A DNA stretch of 64,000 nt, from positions 18,264,001-18,328,000 of the forward strand of contig NC_079376.1 in NCBI RefSeq assembly GCF_021018895.1, written 5' to 3'. This stretch comes from Seriola aureovittata. Lineage: Eukaryota; Chordata; Actinopteri; Carangiformes; Carangidae. Under the pieces are notes generated by a model. That model was not told the origin of the DNA. It ran no database searches and saw nothing but the letters and a program-made list of their open reading frames with translations. Below are positions 13,807 to 25,900 of the stretch, in pieces; positions within the stretch are counted from its first letter, which is position 1, and every line of letters begins with the position of its first letter. The translations under genes were made by a program, and so were the position numbers.

Positions 13807-14460
13807 TTGTGTTTTATTCACGCATCCCTCCAAACTACCCTGTTTTGTGTAATCAACATCTGTTGTGACAGGCAACCTCCTCCTTTCTCAGAATGGCCCA
13901 CTTCAGATAATGAGTGTCATACCAAACTGCAGGGCAAAGGCTGATTTTACTCCTCTTTTTACTCCTCTTCTTTGGCCTCCGCTCTCACTACCCTCTGTTT
14001 CCTCTCGTATCATTCAAGGCATTCATTACAGAGAACCTTGAAAAAGAGCGACCACCACTGTCACAACATCAGCAACGTCAGTTCTCAGTGTGTGGGGGTG
14101 GTGGAGGAAATAGAATAGTCTTGTCTACTTTATTGAGCCTGTAGGATCCTTCACAGTTTACTTATAAACACAAAAAAAAATTCTTATGAATGCCTTTATT
14201 TTACCCTCAGATTTGAGGTATTCAAACAAAACATAGGCTACTTCTCTATGAGACTTTACTTACATTTTCTTTGGTTATAGTTTCTCTTCCTATTTCCAAA
14301 TGATTTCATTTCCTCACTATTTTCTGCACTGATATCCCCAAATTTGCAGGCCATGTGGAGAGCATACACGCTTTCTATTCATCAGAGCAAACACACTCAA
14401 GATATGTGTAGTCTGTACTGGTATGTATGATTGACTCATATCACCATACCAATGGTTTAG

Positions 14461-14474
14461 GCGCCATCTCCTGG
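14461..14474 (-). promoter_or_regulatory. CTCF-like site, minus strand
   Basis: The minus strand reads CCAGGAGATGGCGC, one mismatch from CCASYAGRKGGCRS. It points towards the opposite-orientation motif at 12-14 kb upstream and away from the plus-strand motif at 16269. Short motif, so a chance match is possible. Confidence 0.35.
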
Positions 14475-15974
14475 TAGTAGTAGTAGTTTTTCCCACCACA
14501 ATAAAGAGCCAATGTGTCTATTTCTTTATATTAGTGAACATTATCTCATAATACTTAGTCTTATTAGTCATCTCATAGTGATTGACAGAGGCACAGATTG
14601 TGATGCATTTCTTCATAAAGACGTTATCTAAGTCTGAAAAGATTTCCCACTTAGAACTTGAACTCCATTTTAACTCTACAGTCGAAGCTCTCTGTTCAGT
14701 GAGATGTGTCTACAATGTATAAATAAAATAATTTTCCCAGCTTGGCCTCAAAATTAATTGCCTCCAAAATAAGACAAATAGGTTCAGACGAGCGAAAATG
14801 TGAGATTGCACATAATGTCAATTTATTGGAGTTGATTAACGGATGCATCCAATTTCTTTAGACTTAAGATTCATCTCAGAACATAAACACTTTTTTTTTT
14901 TTATTTCCAAGATGGAATTTGCTGTTTGCACAACCAAGTAGAACAAATTATTTGGAAAATCCATTAATGTCATGAGCACACTGAACTCCGTTTCATTTAG
15001 CATAACCCTGAGTTTACTTTAACTGCAGGAGAGCTCTTCTACTTAAAACTTCCCTTGTATTCTTATACTCATTCATAAAAAAAACTCCAGTTTAAAGTGT
15101 CAAGTGGCAGCGGCTTGAATGAGAAATGACACTGTTGTACCTTTTTTCTCTTTGTCACCACCGCAGGGTGTAAATATAAAAAAATACAGGTCTCTTTAAT
15201 CAGGAAGTTAGCTTCCCAGGTTCATTCATAAATGACAATTAATAAGTATACGCACAATATTTTTAATACAGTCTTTGACTACAATGTGACAGGGTTTCTG
15301 AGCTGGAGTTAACTACAGTAAGGTATGGTAAAGGCACAGGCATTGGTGTGCATTTATATCACATGAGAAACAACATTGTTGCCTCAGCTAGAACTCACAT
15401 GCTTTTTTATGGCAGACACTTTTACCCCATTTACACGTCTCAAACAGGAAAAGCACAGGTGTAATCAATAATATTAACAACTATTCTATGAAAGTGTCCC
15501 AGTAAGCTGTGTCAGAGAGCCTGCATGTACAGTACAATAAATACCAAAGACCTTGTACTCCTAAATGGAATGCAGCCATCGTTAATGTTATGAATTACAC
15601 CTGTGCTTGTAATGTTATGAAAAATGTCTACAGTGAAAGTGGTCTTTTTATGGCCAGCTTCCTGTAATGGCAAAACAAATAAAGGTGAACACATTGTCAT
15701 AGTAATGTAATAACTTATAAAACATAACATTGCTGCACTCTACACATTGGAACATATTATTGAACGGTCTTAAAACATGCATTTAATTTGATTATGTGAA
15801 GCTACAGTATGTCAGGATTTGCACTCCATGAAGGTTCACTTTATATTTATTTATTATTTGATAAAAATTAACCCATGCACTAGGTGTGAGTGGCTTTGTG
15901 TATAACTTTTCTTAAAGCCCTTGGAGAAGTTGAAAAAACAGTAAAAAAAAAAAATAAATAAAAAGAAAAGAGTA

Positions 15975-16185
15975 GTGAATTGACAGATAATGAATTGGCA
16001 GCCACTTTGTTCTTTGTTTGTCATTTATAAGCAAAAATGCCGAAAATCTGTGGTTCCAGCCACTCAAATTTGAATATTTGCTTGTTTTCTAATTATATTG
16101 TATTAAATCAAAAATATTTGAGAAAATAATTAGCAGATTCATCATTGATGAAAATAATCGTTAGTTATTATTCCAAACATATATT
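15975..16185 (-). repeat. Dispersed teleost repeat (copy A)
   Basis: On the minus strand: AAGCAAATATTCAAATTTGA, GGCTGGAACCACAGATTTTC and GGCATTTTTGCTTATAAATG. This matches a common fish repeat whose core reads GCAAATATTCACATTTGAGAAGCTGGAACCAGAGAATTTTTGGCATTTTTGCTT as short words. Divergent, inactive. Confidence 0.6.
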
Positions 16186-16268
16186 GTTTTCGCTGAAATA
16201 TAGGAACAAATGCTGCAGCAAAAAGATGCATTCCCTTCTCCTGTATTGTGGTGTTTAACTGTTTTAAA

Positions 16269-16282
16269 CACCAGAGGGCGCT
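16269..16282 (+). promoter_or_regulatory. CTCF-like site upstream of the ralgapa2 promoter
   Basis: CACCAGAGGGCGCT matches the core of the vertebrate CTCF consensus (CACCAGRGGGCGCT), about 550 bases before the start codon. Pattern match only; occupancy unknown. Confidence 0.5.
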
Positions 16283-16599
16283 TGGGGGTTATTACAGCAA
16301 CCAGACCCCAACCTCCGTTTATCAAACCTCTCGTATCAAAGAAAGTGGAATGTATAAATCCGTTTTAGACGGAAGCTGGGTGCCCGTATCCAATCTGAAG
16401 TTTATTGGGTTTAAACATTACAGCGCACTGAAGGTACTCTTTCTCCAAAAGCATGAGAGTTTGAGGCGAAACCCGTCTCGGCACAATGCAGTAGATTGGT
16501 CTTAAACCAGGAAATAGAAGTAAAGTGTATTGAAAGGTGAAATAATTTCTGCAAACGCACGGAAAAAGACCCATGGAAGTGCAAGGTTTGAACGGTTAT

Positions 16600-16818
16600 A
16601 AACAAGGAGGCATATTCATATAATTTGACCACTCCTCTCTGTCAAGCTGCGCTTCCGTGTTTACACACCCACAAAAAAACAGGACACTAGCGCCCGTCGG
16701 ATGAATGTTTACCGAGCAAGCATAGAGTGGTGGTGAGGAAAGTGACAGTCACACTGGAGGCTTCGTGCATGGTGAAACACAGGTGATTTCAGCTTCCACG
16801 GTTGCAATTTACAGCGGA
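16600..16818 (+). promoter_or_regulatory. ralgapa2: Probable ralgapa2 core promoter and 5' leader
   Basis: This stretch precedes the start codon. I see no good TATA box; there is an ETS-type CTTCCG at 16652-16657 and a FOX-like GTTTACA just after it, as in TATA-less housekeeping promoters. Reading back in the coding frame from the ATG at 16819, the first stop is TAG at 16723-16725 and no in-frame ATG intervenes, so 16819 is the first possible start in this frame. Short upstream ORFs begin at 16701, 16705 and 16769. The transcription start cannot be placed from sequence alone. Confidence 0.5.
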
Positions 16819-16924
16819 ATGTTCACTCGAAGGGGGCATGGAGACGTCAAGAAATCTACACAGAAAGTTCTGGACCCAAAGAAGGATGTGCTGACCCGGC
16901 TCAAACACCTCCGGGCACTGTTAG
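16819..16924 (+). CDS. ralgapa2: ralgapa2 exon 1 coding part (residues 1-35)
   Basis: Starts at the only in-frame ATG after an upstream stop and encodes [20 protein letters not shown] followed by [15 protein letters not shown], nearly identical to the mammalian RALGAPA2 N-terminus as I know it. The basic, amphipathic stretch begins the helical N-terminal region. Donor TTAG|GTGAGT; phase 1 exit. The following intron is about 16 kb, typical of a first intron containing regulatory DNA. Confidence 0.96.
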
Positions 16925-19900
16925 GTGAGTGAAATGTCACCGGGCTTTTGATGGTGCATCGCCGAGGCTTAGCTAGTCGAGCTAGCTAACTGGCATCAAG
17001 CGACAGCTAACGTCAAACGAGCCGTCTGGTTAGCTGGCTGGCTGTCACCGCGGTGACCATTGCAAGCTAGCTGACAGGCAGCATAAATTCACACTATGGC
17101 AAAATAAGCTGCTTGCCACTCACCGCCTGTGTTCATTGATTTTTTTTTACGTACAAATAGCAGACAAGTGACACTGTCATAAGGCATGGATGCTAGCTAA
17201 TGGGAGCTAGCTCTGCTTGCGGCTAACTAGCCAGCGAATGCTAACTGATGCTGCAGAACAACCTTTGTTGTCATTTAGTCCTGTGTCATCCTGACTGCTT
17301 TAAAAACGTAGTCCTTGCAGCTCTGTAGCTCAACACTGAGCAGCACAAACATAAGTCACCGTTTATATACTAAAGGCTGAGGTGAGGATAGGGCTTACCA
17401 CCAGCTGGTTGACTGGTTTAGGTGCCATCAAGTTAGTCTACACAAGGAATATTTGATTTTAAAGTTATGAAAAATAAATGTTAATCTACCACTCTGGTGG
17501 ATTTCTTTGTGTCTTTCATTGGTCAAGGAAGTACAGTATTTATGACAGTCATAGAACTGTTGTCTAGCTGGTGTTCTAACCCTGTCTTCCTTCACAATGA
17601 CAACAAAAAGAGACATGGATTTAATCTGTAGTAACCTGACATCTGCTGCACATTTGAGTTTTGTATTGTGCATAATGGAACATATTTCCAATCCTCTTTT
17701 GAGGTTCTGTTTATTGATCAGCTATCATAGGGCTCTAAAGTTTTGTCCCTGTGGGTCTAAATGACAATTCCACTTTGCAAAACATTGAAGTAGAGAGCAC
17801 ATGACATGCTTTTTAAATACTTAATGTCCATTTTGTTCTTCCTGAACCAAAGTAGACATACATTATGAACAAAAACAATCGAAACAACACAAAAGTATTG
17901 GGTTCTCAATAGCAAAACTTCTGTTATATTTTAGACGTGCATATATACATTTTTTATGGCTTCCCATCAGAGTAGACTCACTCTGTTAAAACCAAGATGA
18001 CCTTCATAGTATTGAGGACTGTAATATACAGTATCTAACACTTCTGCAGTACATCACAGATAAAACGGGGTCAGTGGGTACTGTGGGAACGTGTGGAGAG
18101 GAAGAAAGTAGTGAAGAGGGAATTGTGGGTTAGGTTGGAAAACTGCTATAGATTCATTATAAGTACAACATATAATATGATGTGCTTTCTCTCCAGGATT
18201 TCAGTCAAAGTAGGGCACTTGTGCTCAGGTATTGCTCTGTACAATGTAGTTTATGTCTTGTAAGGATGAACATGTAGTAGTGCAGGTTAATATGTTATCT
18301 AACCCCTTCAACATAAAGTAATTCTTACCCAGTTATGCTCAATTTTAACTCCAGAATAGTTGCAAAGCAGAATCAATAGGTGTTGTAGTGTATATATTTA
18401 TATATATATATTTTTTTTAAATAAACTGAATCTGAAAACTTTGAAGGGACAGAAACGCTCCTCTAGTTAGGGTACGTAATATTAATGAAATTCATATTGT
18501 AGTAGTGAGCTTGATCTCTGTTGATATTTACCATAATATTCACAATTAATTACAATTATGGTATTTAAAAAAAAAAAAAAAAACATGCATCTATTTATCT
18601 GAAATCTTTAAGATGTCATACTGTGACTGAATTTGATAACATTTAACTTATATTCATCAAAAAATGAAAACTGAACAACAGTAAATAACAAGGTATACAG
18701 TGAAGGTATATCTGCAGTAAATCAGGCAGTGGAAAAGAAGAATCTCTCTGACAAAAGGACCATTCGAGATGTTTATGGTTGCATCCATTTGTTTGACTGA
18801 TGCACGCCAGCTTGCAACCTTTTCATAGTGGTATGTTTGCTGTTGTATTGATTTCTTGTACAGCACCACAACTGTGACAACCAGTATCAGCTTTATAGTG
18901 TTTAGAAGCTTGTGCAAAACTGCTGTAAGTTAATATGGTTAGATCTTTCTGTTATCATTGCACACCTTCAATGTCAAGATTAGTACAACCAAAGTGGAGG
19001 TCAACACAGAACTCTGCACGTCCTCTTGTGTTTTTCTTTCCCTCATGTGCAGTTAAAGATAAGGTTAGTCTGTTTGTCTAGCAGCTGATAGTAGGGCCAA
19101 CATGTTGATGTCCCCCAACGCCCCAGATTTTACCATGCTTTCTGCTAAGGAAGGATTTCCTCCTGGTGCTGCTGGTTCCTGTGTGGACAGGAAGCAGTGA
19201 TGAAGGATGGGGTGCTGAGGGGGACAGGACAGGGACTTGGGAATATAGTTGGCCTCCTTTCATTGCTCACAGTGTTCTTTCTTTTCGTAATATTAGCAGA
19301 AGGATTTACCCTGGATGAAAAGTTCGGCTGCCGGGCTTAATCCCCTCATGATGATTGTAAAATGTCAACAGTCCCAACATCAAACCTGACTGTAATAGCC
19401 ATGACGGAAGGGAATTTTCTAAATTACTAGATGGTGAACCGTTTAACTTGCATTTCAGATTTTTTAAAATAGTTAATACCATGAAGGCAGTGATGATGTT
19501 AAGAATTAATTAATTGAAATGTCTCAGATTTTAAGATTTTTTGTCTATATAAAAGTTGGACAAGTGAGAGTTATTGGCAGCCGGTTAACCTTATCTTAGA
19601 CCTCTCCAAGTGCATCGTATATTATACGCTACAAGAATTTTGATTTGAATATTACATAAGTTGTGTCTCATTGTCTCTGTGGCTTTATACTACTAGGACC
19701 AGAAATTTGTTAAGCAAGCTTGTTGAATCGAGTCATAGTATCAGCTGTATTGTAGTTGAAAGGACAATCTGTGGTCTGGGCTATTTTCAGAGTGGCCCTG
19801 TATTGGTTTTCTGCTCACTGAGCAGATCTGTGGGATAGAGTGTGAAAGCTGCTGCATGTTAATTTGCTGGTCATGCCTGGCTGGATCTGGCTGAGGTTGT

Positions 19901-22900
19901 TAATTACAGGAGCCCAGCAAACCACCTGATCACTCACTGCTTCTTTCAGTGGAGGCACGAACGGCTATTTCTCTGACTGTTTCATGCTAAGTGTCATGCT
20001 CATGCTCACTCTCAACTCACTCTGCATTCACTGTTGCATGCCAGTACCCTAATATGTTCAAAATATAAGCCTGAAGGTGATGGTTAAAACTCTAGCAATA
20101 ATCTGTCACTGCTTTGACTGTACATTGGAGTTTGTCTGGGGGAATACCTATTGAATCCCGATGGATATATTTCTCTCTTCACTTGCTCCCTCCACAGGCA
20201 GGTCAGAGTGCCAGGTCAGCTGTAGACCAGTTAGTGCCACAGGAGATGGTAGAGAATCACTGTCTAGCTCAAATATGCTTTGCTGTCATGAGGACTGGAT
20301 CGCGGTCCCACTGGTTAAAGGACAAATGACCTAATCAGCTATTAGAAAAAGCTAAGTAGATGTTTTATGTTGCATTTGGCTCTCTCCCACTGCTGTGAAC
20401 AAGCTCAACTTAACCTGTTGGTGAACTGTATGGGAACAGCAGTGAACATGTGCAAGTGTTGTTAGCAATAACAGTCAGGTATATTTGTTTGTGGGTGTAG
20501 GTGTGTGAGTTTGCAGCCAAAGGTAATGCTTTTTTAAGTAAGCTCTGCACTCATCTTTGGAAGAAGTGAAATGTAGTGTCATTACATCTTACTTTTCTCC
20601 CTGTACGGGCTTTAAGTGTTGCTGGGGTCAGGGTCAACCAAAAGTGCTGCTGGTATAAGAGGAAATCACAAGGTGAAGCACCAGAGGAAACAATGAGCAC
20701 AGCACTGGAAGGGCTCTCAAGAAGGTCCTCTGTGTGGCTGAAGTAAAGGCTGAGATCACTCGACTTCTGATTCTCCTCTTTTGTAAAATACTCAGGTTAG
20801 ACTTGTGAATAACTTCAGCCTCTTATCATCTTTTATCCCACACCATGTAGGCATGATATCAAAACTTAAAGGATTTTATCTAAGTGTAGTTTAATATAAC
20901 TACCACAGTGAATAGTTATAAATGGGTTCTAAGAACTTTTTAGAAATTTGAGGCTTTTTTTTAATTTCCTTACTTTTCCTTATATTGTTGTGATAAGAAC
21001 AGAAGTCCACAATTGTCCGTGCTCAAGTAGTTTACCAGTTTGGCAGTATTCTGTTTCACAATGATACAGTAAAAATGAAGTGACTTGCTGTGGTGGTGAT
21101 TGTTCAGTGTGATTCACTTACCTTATTAAATTAACCACCCAGTCACAGGATGATTTGAAGCACACCATAAGACGAGTGTGGTTAAAATTTTGTTTTGGAA
21201 AAAGGCAAAACACTGATCCTATAAATCACAGTGGCTTAATTAAGCTTTTTTGATGCTGATTAGCACAAATAGACTTTTTTGTTTCAAGGTAAAAATAAAT
21301 GTGTACAGGCTGATTTAACCTATCCCATTGGACAAAATATAAGACAACCCTGATTAAAAGATAAACATAGCATTTGAGAGACTTCCTTGCGTAAGTAGAG
21401 GGCAAAAAAAGTGACACTGTTAATAGTTATTTGAGTGAGATTGCCTGCTGTTGAGGTTCAGCAACACTAAACAGCCATTATCAGGTCTTAGTCTGGTGTC
21501 GCCCATTATGATACAGCTTCTGTCATTATGGTACTGGCAATTAGCATGTTAGCATGAGATCTGCAGAGATGTATTCGAATTATGGAGTAATGGAAGATTG
21601 CATGATATTAGTTTGGATAGCAAATACATAGACAGAACTATGAAGTACTAAATTCAGATTGTCCTTTGTTGATGTTGAAGTTTAATTTACTTCCCCTGAC
21701 CAAATTCAACCCCCAGTCCCAAACCATATGCGCCAGTGCAACCATCTGTGGTAAGCCAGTAAAATGGTACTGCCAATATCAGTCAAGCTCTACTTGAGAT
21801 AAGAAATTTGGGTTTGCCTGCTTAAAATTAGTTTGAAGGAAAAAAAAAAAGTAACTGAACACAACACATAACATGCAGAGAAAGTGTTGTTAAAAAGAGA
21901 GCCAAACGTCTGTTACCTCTTCTACCTAGCCTTTATTTGTTCACTATCCAAAACTACAGCTCATATGAGGTTTTACAGTGTGCAAATGACAAATGCTTGG
22001 GACATATTATTGTTGAATGCTAACAAAATAATTCCACCAAGTTTTTATTTTGGTTAAAGTGGGATTTAACAGAGTTTAGATGTTTGTATGCTGTAGTGTA
22101 CATTTTTGGCTCTTTTTCTCAGGTTTGAATTGTTCTTCACAATCAGATTAATGAAACTGTTTACTGAACTGATTAGGCATAAAAGGGGGAAATTAACTCT
22201 CTTATTTACTTCAGTTTCTCTCCACTCCTGTTCCTGCTTTTAATGAATGTGGCTGCCTCTAAACTAGTGGCAGTGTCAAGATAAGCACTTACCTGTATAA
22301 AGAAGTCCTGTGCTGCTGTGCCTGGGTCATTAGCATTGCAAACCATGCCATGATAAAAACAGCACGGCTAGCTATTGCACATTATAATTATTGCTGGTGC
22401 TGGGTCACCACACCTCATAATGTCTGATGGGCTCTTACTGGTTTTGTGTGGATGCCACAGTGCGCTCATATGACGATAATGGTTATTTATTTATTATGGT
22501 GGCAGGTCTTGCAAGTTAACAATTTTAACAATAGGGACTTCATTATGGGTTAGGGTTATGGGTTACTTTGGCATTTTTTTTTTAGAGCTTCAGAAGGCCA
22601 GATTAATTATTTATTATCAGTCTCCATATACCATCAAAGAGCAGACTCTGTAATGGTCTTGGGCCTTTAAAACAGATGAGAGATGAAATATGTAATTTAC
22701 TTCTATAACAAGTGTGCATGACATAAATCTATTTCAGTGTCTCGTGTCTTTTCTCATTTGTACTTGAAATTTAAAAAATGTGATTAACTATTTTTAGACT
22801 TGCAACCAGTACTATACATTTTTACCTGCTAATTTCTTTTCTTATTAACTAACTACTATTTCTAAAAAGGAGTTTCAAGCTGACTGATTATAGATTTGTT

Positions 22901-25900
22901 TTTATTAGGCTACATGTTGTAACACATGACTTGTTTATATAAACATGTAGTTAACCTCTAGGACGTATTGTATTTCTAATCAGAAAGCTTTGGCAATGTT
23001 CTTGGCCTTGCTTTTCTGTTTTCAGTGGTATTACTGTGGTATTCCCATCATGTGTCTCTAGGCTTCCTGAAAACCCAAATTTCAAATATGATATAAATCA
23101 CATGGTGCTGAATGAAAGGCTTTTTTCTTTTAGCTGCTGACCTGCTGGAGAGCTAGAAATAGGAAAACACCAGTGCTCTGTTTTCTGTGGTGGATAATAT
23201 CTGTGGGATTTTAAACAGCACATGAAAAACCAGTTTGTCTAGTTACACTGTGTACCTGTCCTGTGTTTATAGCTGAACCTAGCCCAAGACTTCTTGTTTA
23301 CTGGAGCAGCATATGTTAACAAGATTTGATCTCAAAGTGGATTTACATTTTATGTTGCCTTTCTGAGTGCCCAAGCTCTCACTAATCTGCGATGGATTTC
23401 CAGCTTTAAAGCAAAAAGAAAATAAACACTCAACTTTGGCTTAGTGTTAGCAGATTTCTACCCAGAGTTGTTAAGAGCAGACTGTAAGTTGCTAACCGTA
23501 TTGACTGGTACTGGGTGATGAAGTGATGTAGAAAAGTGAATTTCCCAAAAAATGTATACATACACTTAATTGTTTTTCGTTTTTTAAGGTAGGGCCTTTG
23601 TCTTTCTTAAACGTATTCTCTTCTGTGAGATGAGTAGTGTTGCTTTTTGTCATGTAAAAGACGTGAGAGCCAATGTTAAAGTTTAATGACCATCACAACC
23701 AATAACAGGAACTGCTATAACATTTTTTTAATATAAAGTGAGTGAAAACAAGGACAAATGAAAAGGTTGACAACAATTTCGTGTTTTAAAGTGACTAATA
23801 GTAATATTAGTAAAACATTAGAAAAAATGACTTTTCTTGTTTTCCTGTGAAACTCTCTGTCCCTAATAAATGTCACAAATAAAAATAATAAAATGCTTTA
23901 GGCCTGGGTTTCTGTTGACTACAGCTTGTTTGCATTACTGATATGACTTTTATTTTAGATTTAAACATAAAAATTATTTGTAGATAGCGTTCCTTACCAT
24001 TAATTGTGGCATTTTAAACCTTTGCTGGAAAAAATAGGGAACAAGGGAGATACTGCTATACTTGCTTTACTATGTAAATTTAAACCAAATTGTTTTGCAT
24101 TTATCTTTAATTTGATGTTCTCTTCCTGCCCTCCATTTGAAGAATGACCATGTTCAGTAGGAATCACTTTACAGGGAAACTAATGTAACCGCTGTGTTGT
24201 ACCTGAAGAAGAGGAGTGAAAGTTGCCAGTTTAGCGGCTCTTTAGTGCCAGGCTGCCGAGATAGGCTACTCTCTCATGTGTGAGGTTGGACGGGGATAAG
24301 GTCAGACTACCATGACTGTTTCACACTGATCTATGTAGACTTATAGGCCCCAATCTGTTGCACAGCTAGACACTGAATCATTGAATTCATTATGATGCCA
24401 CTGTTTGGCACAGCATCATAATGAAATTATACGTATCAAAAGAGTTGTGATTGCAGGAAAGGCCCTTTTTCATGATAATTATGTTTCTTGGATTTGTTTT
24501 AATGCAGCTTCAGTTCGTATTAATCCTTTAATAATAACATTAATCATAATTAATTACAATTCTCATAATAATATGATGACATTGCTGTTGTATTTATGGT
24601 GAGCATCCTATCATTTCAGAGGCGTTACAAGCCTGTTGACATTTTAAACAAGATTTAGTTATTACAGACAGGCATACCTTATATGAATTGTAGCTCTTGG
24701 TATGTTTCTGTCAACTCAGAGAGAGCAGCAAGCTTTTCTCCATTACTTTAGTCAAGCAGTGTGTTAATCATTCTCTGTGAATACATTGCTCTGAGAGGAT
24801 GATACATGGCATGACCAAGCCAGTTATTAATATTTTCTCCTGACTCGCTATGGAGGCTCAAAATTGCCCAGCCCACTGTTCACAATTGTACTATTTCTGC
24901 AAAATGAAAGCTTTATATGATAAACCAACCCACAGAAGATGAGTCTCTTGTCGATACAGATAGAGAAAAGAGGAAGAGAAAAAAGACTGACACAGCTTTG
25001 AGAACATTCAACCAGCAGCTGTGTGTTATCAAGGCCTCCAAAGAGGCTCGTACAGCCTGCTACCTATTATAACTGTAAATTGCATCATGTGACAGACCTA
25101 CTCAGCTGGTTGCAACAGATTTATGATTAACCTCCTTTCACTCTGGTCAAATATCAACCTCCTCACTCAACCATGGGTCACAAAGTGCTGACTGCAGCTG
25201 ATCTGGTTTACTGTTTCTCCACATCATTCTTCTTTTATCTTCTCTGTGGCCACTGGTTTTTAAAATGTAACAACAGACAACACATAACATACAATGTACA
25301 TACATTTAAAGTGGCAATAGACAACGTTTTTTGGCTTAAGTTAATATTATGAAGTAAATGTTGGTTGTTGCTATTGCCATTACATTGTTGCACAATGTAA
25401 TGGCAATAGCATAATGACACATCAGCATTTAGATTGGTTCCCTATGAGCCTTGCTTTCACTATACAATTCTTTCTGCCACTGGGCGCAACATTCCATGTA
25501 AAAAAAGCTCTCAAGTTCACCTGCCACTGCACAACCAAAACAAAAAGAGTATAGTGCTTTTGTTTTGCCCAGTAGCTACTGGTGCCTTTCTCCAGGTAGT
25601 GAAAATTGGAGGATGGTGGAATAATCACACTAACTGTGGAAACTCTACCTGGCAAAAGAGAAAGAGGCCCGTTGTTGGAGGAGGCACAGAAAGCGAAGAT
25701 GGAGAGTTATAGAAACTGAGGTAAAAGGAGTGTGAACTTTAGATGGGCATTCACTTGATGGAGAGAGCCATGGTCAGACTGGGACAGAAATTCAACTCTG
25801 TATCTGCTGGGACCAACGTTATGAATTTTTTACTGTCCACTGGCACAGTGATGCAGCAGCCCATCAGGGCCAATTTGACTATGGAGAGAGCTCTGGGACA

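Larger units (their letters stand above)
9401..16268. other. Upstream intergenic DNA nearest the ralgapa2 promoter
   Basis: No gene recognised. Notable parts: paired TCF/LEF-like sites (CTTCAAAGATCTTTTCAAAG, 9429-9448) next to an OTX/PITX-like TAATCC, a 14-bp palindrome at 10333-10346, a repeat-free AT-rich block at 11640-12200, CTCF-like motifs on the minus strand at 12529-12541 and 14461-14474, and a fish repeat at about 15975-16180. Confidence 0.5.
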
